DNA of 64,000 nt. Source: an uncultured bacterium. Its GTDB lineage: Bacteria; Elusimicrobiota; Elusimicrobia; Elusimicrobiales; Elusimicrobiaceae. The DNA is taken from the NCBI GenBank assembly GCA_949291545.1, contig CASEWB010000009.1, positions 1 through 64,000 of the forward strand. The letters are read 5' to 3'. The notes beneath the pieces were generated by a model that was not told the origin of the DNA, made no database searches, and saw only the letters and a list, made by a program, of their open reading frames with translations. Position 1 is the first letter of the stretch, and each line of letters starts with the position of its first letter. Positions 41,558 to 48,128 of the stretch are shown piece by piece. The translations under genes and the position numbers were made by a program.

Positions 41558-41587
41558 TTGCGTTTTTGCGCGCAAAAGAAATATACT
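41558..41587 (+). promoter_or_regulatory. Promoter of the ferredoxin oxidoreductase operon
   Basis: TTGCGT (41558-41563), an 18-base spacer and TATACT (41582-41587) precede the operon. The 5' leader contains a hairpin, GGGTTTT pairing with AAAACCC near 41596-41615, before AGGAGAA. Confidence 0.6.
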
Positions 41588-41634
41588 TTATATATGGGTT
41601 TTTCCGGTAAAACCCCCGGACCCACAGGAGAATT

Positions 41635-41841
41635 ATGCCAAGAATAGAAGTGGACGCCAACAAGTGCAAAGCCTGTTACCTGTGCGTCAACGCTTGCCCT
41701 AAAAAATGTTTGGGCAAATCCAAAACCATCAGCAAAAAAGGATATTTCCCCGCTACGATGGAACACCCCGAAAACTGCATCGGATGCGCGATGTGCTACA
41801 TGATGTGCCCCGATATCGCCATCACGGTAATTAAAGACTAA
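41635..41841 (+). CDS. 2-oxoacid:ferredoxin oxidoreductase, delta (ferredoxin-like) subunit
   Basis: The 68-residue protein has two [4Fe-4S] motifs: Cys11, 14, 17, 21 (CKACYLCVNACP) and Cys48, 51, 54, 58 (CIGCAMCYMMCP). It is the electron-carrying subunit (VorD/KorD type) of the enzyme encoded by the next three genes, passing electrons from the thiamine site to ferredoxin. CAGGAGAA lies six bases before the start, and 15 bases separate it from the alpha gene. Confidence 0.93.
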   Translation: MPRIEVDANKCKACYLCVNACPKKCLGKSKTISKKGYFPATMEHPENCIGCAMCYMMCPDIAITVIKD

Positions 41842-41856
41842 TTTGAGGATTTTATC

Positions 41857-43020
41857 ATGACCGAAAAAACATTAAGAAAAGGCAACGAAGCTCTGGCTGA
41901 AGGCGCCATCCGCGCCGGGGCGCGCTTTTTTGCCGGTTATCCGATTACTCCGCAAAACGAAGTGCCGGAATATATGTCCGCCCATATGGCCGATGCCGGC
42001 GGGGCGTTTGTCCAGGCCGAAAGCGAAATTGCCGCCATCAATATGGTGTATGGGGCGGCGTCTACGGGTACGCGCAGCATGACGTCTTCTTCTTCGCCGG
42101 GTATCAGCTTAAAGCAGGAAGGTATTACTTATTTGGCCAGCGCCGATTTGCCGTGCCTCATTGTAAACGTAATGCGCGGCGGCCCGGGGCTGGGCAGCAT
42201 TGGCGGTGCGCAGGGGGATTATTTCCAGGCCACCCGCGGCGGCGGAAACGGGGACTATCACGTTATCGTATTGGCGCCGAACTCGGTGGAGGAATTGGGC
42301 AATTTCCCCAAATTGGGCTTTGAATTGGCCGAAAAATACCGTATGCCTTGTATGATTTTAGCGGACGGTATTTTGGGGCAAATGATGGAAAGTATGTCTT
42401 TTAATTTTGACCCCATTGACCCCAACGCCTTAGGCAAGTTCGATTGGGCGGTGGATATCCACAAAAACGGCCGCAAGAAAAACAATGTGTTTTCTTACAA
42501 AGGGGACAATTTGATCGCGGACGTGGTGGAACGCGCCAAACGCTATGGGCTGATTGAAAAAACCGAAGCCCGCTGGGAAGAACGCAACGCCGGAGACTGC
42601 GATGTGCTGTTGGTGGCGTACGGGCTTTCGTCCCGCGCGTGTTTGGAAGCCGTCAACCGCGCCAAAGAAGAAGGCTTAAAAGTGGGCCTTTTCCGCCCGA
42701 TTACGCTGTGGCCGTTCCCGTCCAAACGCTTGGCGGAACTGGCGGCCAAGGCCAAAGCCGTGCTGACCGTAGAACAGAGCTTGGGCCAACTGGTGCAGGA
42801 CGTCAAGCTGGCGGTAAACGGCAAAACGCCCGTCTATTTAAATGCCTATCCGGCCGGAGGCCAGCCGGACGGACACACCATTCTTACTGCTGTGCGCTCT
42901 TGCTTAAACGGCGGCAAAGAAGGGCTATTTGATTTGCAAGAACACGCTGCGGGATTTACCTATGAATGCAAGCGCGATACTTCGCTCGGAATGCAGGGCG
43001 ATTTGAAGGGAGGCAAATAA
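41857..43020 (+). CDS. 2-oxoacid:ferredoxin oxidoreductase, alpha subunit (VorB/KorA type)
   Basis: The 387-residue subunit begins with KGNEALAEGAIRAGARFFAG and YPITPQNEVPEYMSAHMADA, then SSPGISLKQEGITYLASADL and GPGLGSIGGAQGDYFQATRG, all typical of the alpha subunit of 2-oxoisovalerate or 2-oxoglutarate ferredoxin oxidoreductases. The order delta-alpha-beta-gamma matches VorDBAC. The enzyme converts a 2-oxoacid and CoA to acyl-CoA, CO2 and reduced ferredoxin; which acid is used cannot be decided by eye. Branched-chain oxoacids fit an amino-acid fermenter. Confidence 0.93.
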   Translation: MTEKTLRKGNEALAEGAIRAGARFFAGYPITPQNEVPEYMSAHMADAGGAFVQAESEIAAINMVYGAASTGTRSMTSSSSPGISLKQEGITYLASADLPCLIVNVMRGGPGLGSIGGAQGDYFQATRGGGNGDYHVIVLAPNSVEELGNFPKLGFELAEKYRMPCMILADGILGQMMESMSFNFDPIDPNALGKFDWAVDIHKNGRKKNNVFSYKGDNLIADVVERAKRYGLIEKTEARWEERNAGDCDVLLVAYGLSSRACLEAVNRAKEEGLKVGLFRPITLWPFPSKRLAELAAKAKAVLTVEQSLGQLVQDVKLAVNGKTPVYLNAYPAGGQPDGHTILTAVRSCLNGGKEGLFDLQEHAAGFTYECKRDTSLGMQGDLKGGK

Positions 43021-43022
43021 GT

Positions 43023-43766
43023 ATGACGATTATCGCCAAAAAACCCGCCAGTTTAACTGATTTACCTATGCACTATTGCCCCGGCTGCGGGCACGGTATC
43101 GTGCACCGCTTGATGGGCGAAGCTATTGACGAACTGAACATTGCAGACCGTGTAATCGGCGTGGCCCCGGTGGGCTGTGCCGTGTTTGCGGATTCGTATT
43201 TTGCGTGCGATATGGTGCAGGGCGCGCACGGGCGCGGCCCGGCCATCGCTACGGGGATTAAACGCTCCAAACCGCAGGCCATAGTGTTTTCCTACCAAGG
43301 GGACGGAGACTTGGCCTCCATTGGTATGGCGGAAATTGTCCACGCCGCGGTGCGCAGCGAAAACATCACCGTCATTTTTATTAACAACGCCATTTACGGT
43401 ATGACCGGCGGCCAAATGGCCCCGACCACCCTGGTCGGCCAGGTGGCCACCACCGCCCCCAACGGGCGCGACCCCAAACTGCAGGGTTGGCCGATTAATA
43501 CGTGCGAAATGCTCGCGCAAATTACCGGCGCCAAGTATTTGGAACGCGTAGCGGTGGATTCGCCCCAAAACGTAATGAAAGCCAAAAAGGCAATCAAAAA
43601 AGCGTTTGAAAACCAAGTAAACGGAGTTGGGTTTTCTATGGTGGAAGTGCTTTCGCAGTGCCCCACCAACTGGTATGCCAGTGTGCCGCAGGCGTTGGAA
43701 TTTGTACGGACCAAAATGATGCCGCAATATCCGCTGGGTGTCTTTAAAGACGAGGGAGGCAAATAA
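43023..43766 (+). CDS. 2-oxoacid:ferredoxin oxidoreductase, beta (thiamine) subunit
   Basis: The 247-residue subunit binds thiamine diphosphate: YCPGCGHGIVHRLMGEAIDE, SYQGDGDLASIGMAEIVHAA (GDG...N motif) and INNAIYGMTGGQMAPTTLVG. Two bases separate it from the alpha gene and one base is shared with the gamma gene, so the complex is made in fixed ratio. GGGAGG before the ATG supports the start at 43023. Confidence 0.95.
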   Translation: MTIIAKKPASLTDLPMHYCPGCGHGIVHRLMGEAIDELNIADRVIGVAPVGCAVFADSYFACDMVQGAHGRGPAIATGIKRSKPQAIVFSYQGDGDLASIGMAEIVHAAVRSENITVIFINNAIYGMTGGQMAPTTLVGQVATTAPNGRDPKLQGWPINTCEMLAQITGAKYLERVAVDSPQNVMKAKKAIKKAFENQVNGVGFSMVEVLSQCPTNWYASVPQALEFVRTKMMPQYPLGVFKDEGGK

Positions 43767-44302
43767 TGTATCAAGGTATTCGGATTGCCGGTTTCGGCGG
43801 ACAGGGCGTTATTTCCGCAGGGATTCTCCTGGCGCAGGCCGGCGTGGAAGACAAAAAAAACGCCAGCTGGCTGCCTTCGTACGGGCCCGAAATGCGCGGC
43901 GGTACGGCCAATTGCTCGGTAGTGGTGACAGACGGGGAAGTGTATACTCCTATTGTGTCTGTACCGGATACGGTTATTATTATGAACGAGCCGTCTCTGC
44001 CGAAGTTTGAACCGCTGCTTAAAAAAGGCGGGCTGATGATTATCAACAGTTCGCTGATTAACTCCCGCCCGACTCGTACCGACATTACTGTCGTTTGTGT
44101 ACCGTGCAACAAAATTGCCGAAGAATTAGGTATGGGCCGTATTGCCAACTTGGTGGCGTTGGGCGCCTTTATTCAAAAAACGGGTGCCGTAACACTGCAA
44201 AGCGTGGAACACGCCATGAAGAAAGTATACAAACGCGCCAAACCGGAAATGCTGGAGCTGAACAAAAAAGCGTTAGAAGCCGGATATAACGCAGTGAAGT
44301 AA
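43766..44302 (+). CDS. 2-oxoacid:ferredoxin oxidoreductase, gamma subunit
   Basis: The 178-residue subunit starts MYQGIRIAGFGGQGVISAGI and has WLPSYGPEMRGGTANCSVVV, the hallmark of the gamma domain. The final 12 codons (KKALEAGYNAVK) lie in a segment duplicated in tandem downstream with the terminator. Its ATG shares one base with the beta stop codon, and GAGGGAGG is its ribosome binding site. Confidence 0.94.
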   Translation: MYQGIRIAGFGGQGVISAGILLAQAGVEDKKNASWLPSYGPEMRGGTANCSVVVTDGEVYTPIVSVPDTVIIMNEPSLPKFEPLLKKGGLMIINSSLINSRPTRTDITVVCVPCNKIAEELGMGRIANLVALGAFIQKTGAVTLQSVEHAMKKVYKRAKPEMLELNKKALEAGYNAVK

Positions 44303-44321
44303 AAGCGAAAAAGTAAGAATT

Positions 44322-44356
44322 TATCCCCTGGGGACGCAAGGCCCCGGGGGATTTTA
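44322..44356 (+). terminator. First terminator of the ferredoxin oxidoreductase operon
   Basis: ATCCCC-T-GGGG pairs with CCCC-G-GGGGAT around ACGCAAGG, with one mismatch, followed by TTTTAATG. Confidence 0.8.
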
Positions 44357-44424
44357 ATGCCTCATTAAAAAAAGCGTTAGAAGCCGGATATAACGCAATG
44401 AAGTAAAAGCGAAAGAGCAAGATT

Positions 44425-44459
44425 TATCCCCTGGGGACGTAAGGCCCCGGGGGATTTTA
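44425..44459 (+). terminator. Second, duplicated terminator
   Basis: The hairpin of 44322-44356 is repeated with one loop change (ACGTAAGG). It sits 103 bases downstream of the first and belongs to the same tandem repeat. Confidence 0.8.
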
Positions 44460-44551
44460 ATGCGATACCATAAGGCCTAGCAGCAAAATGGGTCTTTTTT
44501 CCCTTGTGGCAGGGCACCTAAAGAGTTAAGTTATGGGTAAGAGGAGCTTAT

Positions 44552-45667
44552 ATGAAAAAACTGCCAGCCCTGCTGTTTATATGTTGTTTGCTGTATCCCG
44601 CCGGGAATGTTTTCGCGCAAGGACGCCATATATCTACCTTGCAGGTTCTTCGTTCCGGTATGTTTTCTGCTAACTGCAACAAAGTTTCCCGTATTGCGGC
44701 GCGGGAGTTCTTTGCTAACAAAGTCCCGCTTTCTGTTTCGCAATTTAAAACACCGGAAGACATTCGCAAAAGTTTACTGGCCCATGGGGTGCAGGAAAGT
44801 TTGCGCAAGTCTGAGCTATATCGCGAAAATTTAAATAAATTTTTAGAAATCAAAAGAGAAATGGACATTTTCCTGCGTTACCAACAGCTTGAACCGCAAA
44901 AAGTGTCGCTGGCGGAAGTAAATGCCCGCTGGGCGTACGCTAATAAAGCGTTATCTGCGTTGCAGGAAATGGAACGTATCGTTGGAGCGCGCGACCCGGG
45001 CGTCCATCTGGGCAAGTTGTATATGGAAAAAGTCCTTGCGGCCTTAAAACCCACCTATACGGGTAAAGTTTTGCGGAACAAAGATATTGCAATGCCGGGC
45101 AAATTCCGCGAGGAACATTCCTTTAATAAAGACCAATTCTTGTTAAAAGACGCGGACGGGACTTCCTTAACCATGAAGAACACTTCTCCCGGGTCGGACG
45201 GGTTTAACAAAGCATGCCAAATGGCTGCTGAACTGCCCCCCATGACAATAGCCGTCTTAAACGACGATCCGGAAATTTTGGAATGGGCCTGCAATTGGGG
45301 TTCACAGGGCTTTTTAGGCAAAGGCAGCCGCGTAGCGGTGTTTGATTCCTTAAACAAATTAATGGAATGGACCAAAGACATCAAATACGATGTAATTTTG
45401 ATGGATTATGTGTTGGAAGACGGCATAAGTGTATTTATGATTGACCGCATCCGTATGGCTGGCGATAAATCTACCGTTATTTTGGTAAACAGCGCTTTGA
45501 TGGACGACGAGGTCCCCGCAAAAGAATTATTTGAGCACGGGGCAGACGGCTTTATTTCCTCGGTGGGCTTCCGTGCCGATAATGGCGGTGCCCGCATTGC
45601 TAACGCGTTATACAATTATATGCAACAGCACGGGCGGGAAGCGCTTACACCGCACGCAAAGCGCTAA
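44552..45667 (+). CDS. Exported protein with a C-terminal receiver-like domain
   Basis: The 371-residue protein has a signal peptide (MKKLPALLFICCLLYPAGNV, cleavage near VFAQ), a helical middle (about 30-230) and a C-terminal part resembling a response-regulator receiver. There MTIAVLNDDPEILEW gives the acidic pair, YDVILMDYVLEDG the phosphoacceptor-like aspartate, TVILVNSALMDDEV the hydroxyl position, and GADGFISS falls where the conserved lysine should be, which is missing. A receiver outside the cytoplasm has no known phosphodonor. It may be a degenerate protein-binding module. AAGAGGAG precedes the ATG. Confidence 0.75.
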   Translation: MKKLPALLFICCLLYPAGNVFAQGRHISTLQVLRSGMFSANCNKVSRIAAREFFANKVPLSVSQFKTPEDIRKSLLAHGVQESLRKSELYRENLNKFLEIKREMDIFLRYQQLEPQKVSLAEVNARWAYANKALSALQEMERIVGARDPGVHLGKLYMEKVLAALKPTYTGKVLRNKDIAMPGKFREEHSFNKDQFLLKDADGTSLTMKNTSPGSDGFNKACQMAAELPPMTIAVLNDDPEILEWACNWGSQGFLGKGSRVAVFDSLNKLMEWTKDIKYDVILMDYVLEDGISVFMIDRIRMAGDKSTVILVNSALMDDEVPAKELFEHGADGFISSVGFRADNGGARIANALYNYMQQHGREALTPHAKR

Positions 45668-45693
45668 CTAGCTGCAAATGAAAGAATCTTACC

Positions 45694-45720
45694 CAGGGGA
45701 GCATTTGCTCCCCTGTTTTT
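45694..45720. terminator. Terminator between convergent genes
   Basis: AGGGGAGC pairs with GCTCCCCT around ATTT, followed by GTTTTT on the plus strand; the minus side has a poorer T run. Confidence 0.85.
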
Positions 45721-45726
45721 ATAGGG

Positions 45727-46944
45727 TTACTGCGGCATATTAGTTTGCGGCGCCCGGCGTTCCAGCTGGGCTGCCAGCCAAGTAAATACAATGCCTGGAA
45801 CGGCGGCGGCGGTGCATAATAAAACCGCTGCTTTTAGGCCCCATAAGTCCGACGCGTGCCCCACCAGCACGGGGGAAATCGCATCGCCCAAGGCGTGAAT
45901 CAGAAAAATGTTTACGGCAAAAGCCATTGCTTGCACATTGGAGCGGGTGGAAGACACCAAAGCCGCCGCAATGGGCCCCGTGGGCAGGAATAAGCACACA
46001 ATTGCGGCGCCAAAGCATGCCAAAGCTACGGGTGCGCAGGCCGTCTGTACGCCGATAAATGCCGGAAGCAAAATCCCGGCCATGGCTGTTCCCATTACCC
46101 AAAAGTAAGCTTTTTGCGAATAGTTTAGCAGCTTATCGGCTCCTTTCCCTCCCAGATAGGTGCCCGCCGCGCCGCAGACTACAACTAATCCGCCAAATAT
46201 AAGCCCCGCCTGGCCCACATTCATGCCTAAGTAGCGGTGCAAATAAGTGGGCATCCAAGCCGATAGCCCTCCCGTGATAAAAGTGAGCATCGCGTGCGCT
46301 AAACAAATAAATAAAAAAGGTTTGTTGGCCAGCAGCGCGGCGTAATCTTTCCAAGAGGGCCTATCGGCCGTTGTTTGGCGCGCACGGCGTACGTCTTGCA
46401 GGCGGGTAAAAGCCAAGGTGCCTAGCAATAGGCCGGGTACGCCTGCCAGCAAGAAAGCCGCCCGCCAGCCCCAATGCAGGCCAATGAGTCCGCCCCACAA
46501 ATATCCCAACGCACTGCCGGCCGGCAACGCCAAGCCAAATAGAGCCAATATGGTGGCGTGTTTTTCTTTGGGGTAGTTTTCGGCTAAGAAAGGCTGGGCA
46601 ATGGTAGTGAAGCCGGCTTCCCCTACGCCAATAACCCCGCGGGTAGCCAGCAGGGAAGTATAGTTTTTGGCTCCGGCACAGGCCAAGGTGGCCAGGCTCC
46701 AAATAAGCGCGCTGGCGCCTATCCATTTGTGGCGGGGGGTGCGGTCCGCAAAGTAGCCCACCAAAGGCGCATAGCACATATAGACCAGCATAAATACCGA
46801 AGCTAACGCCCCCAACTGCAAATCCGTAATATGCAAATCGGCCTGCAGGAGCGGGAAAACGGAATAGAGCACCTGCCTGTCTATATAGTTAAACAGGTTT
46901 AATAGAAATAAAATCCAAAACAGGTTTTTTATATTCATACGCAT
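45727..46944 (-). CDS. MFS transporter, spinster-like
   Basis: The 405-residue membrane protein has about 12 hydrophobic segments. TM1 reads LFNYIDRQVLYSVFPLLQAD, close to the NYxDR pattern of spinster (Spns) carriers, followed by the MFS loop VGYFADRTPRHKWIG and GVIGVGEAGFTTIAQPFLAE. Spns proteins move lysophospholipids and related lipids; some bacterial members take other anions, so the substrate is open. The start is ATG 46944 or 46938; GAGGG lies ten bases before the first. Confidence 0.85.
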   Translation of the reverse strand: MRMNIKNLFWILFLLNLFNYIDRQVLYSVFPLLQADLHITDLQLGALASVFMLVYMCYAPLVGYFADRTPRHKWIGASALIWSLATLACAGAKNYTSLLATRGVIGVGEAGFTTIAQPFLAENYPKEKHATILALFGLALPAGSALGYLWGGLIGLHWGWRAAFLLAGVPGLLLGTLAFTRLQDVRRARQTTADRPSWKDYAALLANKPFLFICLAHAMLTFITGGLSAWMPTYLHRYLGMNVGQAGLIFGGLVVVCGAAGTYLGGKGADKLLNYSQKAYFWVMGTAMAGILLPAFIGVQTACAPVALACFGAAIVCLFLPTGPIAAALVSSTRSNVQAMAFAVNIFLIHALGDAISPVLVGHASDLWGLKAAVLLCTAAAVPGIVFTWLAAQLERRAPQTNMPQ

Positions 46945-47029
46945 TGGTGCATAGCCCTCTTTATTTTATAAAATAAAACTGGCAAACCCATAAAAAAGAA
47001 TTATACTGTTAAGCAGAGGGGCAATGTTA

Positions 47030-47035
47030 TATAAT
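47030..47035 (+). promoter_or_regulatory. -10 box of the first pilin gene
   Basis: TATAAT within TGTTATATAATGG lies 18 bases before the ATG and is followed by GGGAGG. The -35 is weak. Confidence 0.5.
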
Positions 47036-47053
47036 GGAACTTTGGGAGGATTT

Positions 47054-47497
47054 ATGAAGAAGGGGTTTACTTTAATAGAATTGTTGATTGTAATGGTAAT
47101 TGTGGGCGTGTTGGTTACGATTGCCTTGCCCAAGTATTATGCTTCTATGGAGCGCGGCCGCGCGGTGGAAGGCATTAACAACTTGCGCGCCATAAGCGAT
47201 GCCGCCAACGCCCAATACCTTTTAAACGGGAACGCTTATCCGAATTTCTTGTTTTCCAGCAGTGCACAAGATGTGGCGGATATCACTAAAAGCCAGTATT
47301 TTGGCGCGCCGCAAATTACCGGTACAAGCAGCGAATTAAGAGTCCTTTCCGTTCGCTTGGACGACAGCTACCACCTGCTTGCATATAACAGTGGGGGGGA
47401 ACTTATGTACATCCAATGCGTTGGCCAAGAGGCAACGTGTTTGAATATCGGGATGGAATTGTCGGACGGAAAGTATAAGATGGACTTTACCAAGTAA
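47054..47497 (+). CDS. Type IV pilin-like (prepilin) protein
   Basis: The 147-residue protein has a short leader MKKG, cut before Phe by prepilin peptidase, then FTLIELLIVMVIVGVLVTIA, the hydrophobic helix with Glu5, and a small globular domain with a cysteine pair (CVGQEATC) near the end. Minor pilins and type II secretion pseudopilins share this plan, and no assembly genes are nearby, so its system cannot be named. GGGAGGA selects ATG 47054. It has its own -10 box and terminator. Confidence 0.9.
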   Translation: MKKGFTLIELLIVMVIVGVLVTIALPKYYASMERGRAVEGINNLRAISDAANAQYLLNGNAYPNFLFSSSAQDVADITKSQYFGAPQITGTSSELRVLSVRLDDSYHLLAYNSGGELMYIQCVGQEATCLNIGMELSDGKYKMDFTK

Positions 47498-47512
47498 AAC
47501 GCTTTACGAACT

Positions 47513-47542
47513 GAAAACCCGCTCTTACGAGCGGGTTTTTTA
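47513..47542 (+). terminator. Terminator after the first pilin gene
   Basis: AAAACCCGCTC pairs with GAGCGGGTTTT around TTAC and runs into Ts. Confidence 0.92.
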
Positions 47543-47552
47543 TAGATTTAAT

Positions 47553-48014
47553 TTATTTGGCAGTGCGGTTTTGGCGCAGGGCTTCAAATAGTACGATAGC
47601 CGCAGACGAAGATAAATTTAACGAGCGTACTGGCCCGGGCATAGGGATTGTAAACAAACGGTGTTTGTAGCGTTCGTAAAAATCTTTGGGGAGCCCGCAC
47701 GATTCCGCCCCAAAAACAAGGTAGGCGTCTTTCGGGTAGGCGGCGTCCCAATACAAGGTTTTGCCTTTGGTGGAAAGAAAGAACATATGGTCTTCTGCGG
47801 GGTGTTCCGCTTGCAAGAAAGCGTCCCAAGTGTCGTAGCGGCGGTAATCCAGGTTGGGCCAGTAGTCCAGGCCGGAGCGGCGGATTTCTTTTGAGGCAAT
47901 TTTAAAACCTAATTTGCCCACCAAATGCAGCCGGGTGCCAGTAGCCACGCAGGAGCGGCCAATATTGCCGGTATTAAACGGAATTTCCGGATTTACAAGT
48001 ACAATGTTTAACAT
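47553..48014 (-). CDS. trmL: tRNA (cytidine/uridine-34 2'-O)-methyltransferase
   Basis: The 153-residue SPOUT-family protein begins MLNIVLVNPEIPFNTGNIGR and has LVFGAESCGLPKDFYERYKH and IPMPGPVRSLNLSSSAAIVL, the SAM-binding knot. TrmL methylates the wobble base of two tRNA-Leu species. Length is normal. It is convergent with the pilin gene and downstream of glgP on the same strand, behind a terminator. Confidence 0.95.
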   Translation of the reverse strand: MLNIVLVNPEIPFNTGNIGRSCVATGTRLHLVGKLGFKIASKEIRRSGLDYWPNLDYRRYDTWDAFLQAEHPAEDHMFFLSTKGKTLYWDAAYPKDAYLVFGAESCGLPKDFYERYKHRLFTIPMPGPVRSLNLSSSAAIVLFEALRQNRTAK

Positions 48015-48038
48015 AATAATTAGGCCTTTTGTTCGGAT

Positions 48039-48093
48039 ACAAAAACCGGCCGGAAAATCAGCTTGGCTGGCAAGCGAAACTTTCCGGCCGGAG
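48039..48093 (-). terminator. Terminator after the glucan phosphorylase gene
   Basis: CCGGCCGGAAA and TTTCCGGCCGG pair, enclosing a smaller stem CTTG/CAAG. The minus strand then reads GGTTTTTG. The T tract orientation fits transcripts of the phosphorylase gene. Confidence 0.82.
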
Positions 48094-48128
48094 TTTTAAA
48101 AGCAGGCGTTTAGCGCAAACGCAAGCCG

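Larger units (their letters stand above)
44264..44463 (+). repeat. Tandem duplication of the gamma-subunit gene end and terminator
   Basis: Two copies of a unit of about 104 bases follow each other, starting near 44264 and 44368. Each has the last 12 codons of the gene (one valine-to-methionine change in copy two), the stop codon, a short spacer and the hairpin terminator. A few base changes and a one- or two-base length change separate the copies. The second copy has no gene in front of it. Confidence 0.93.
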
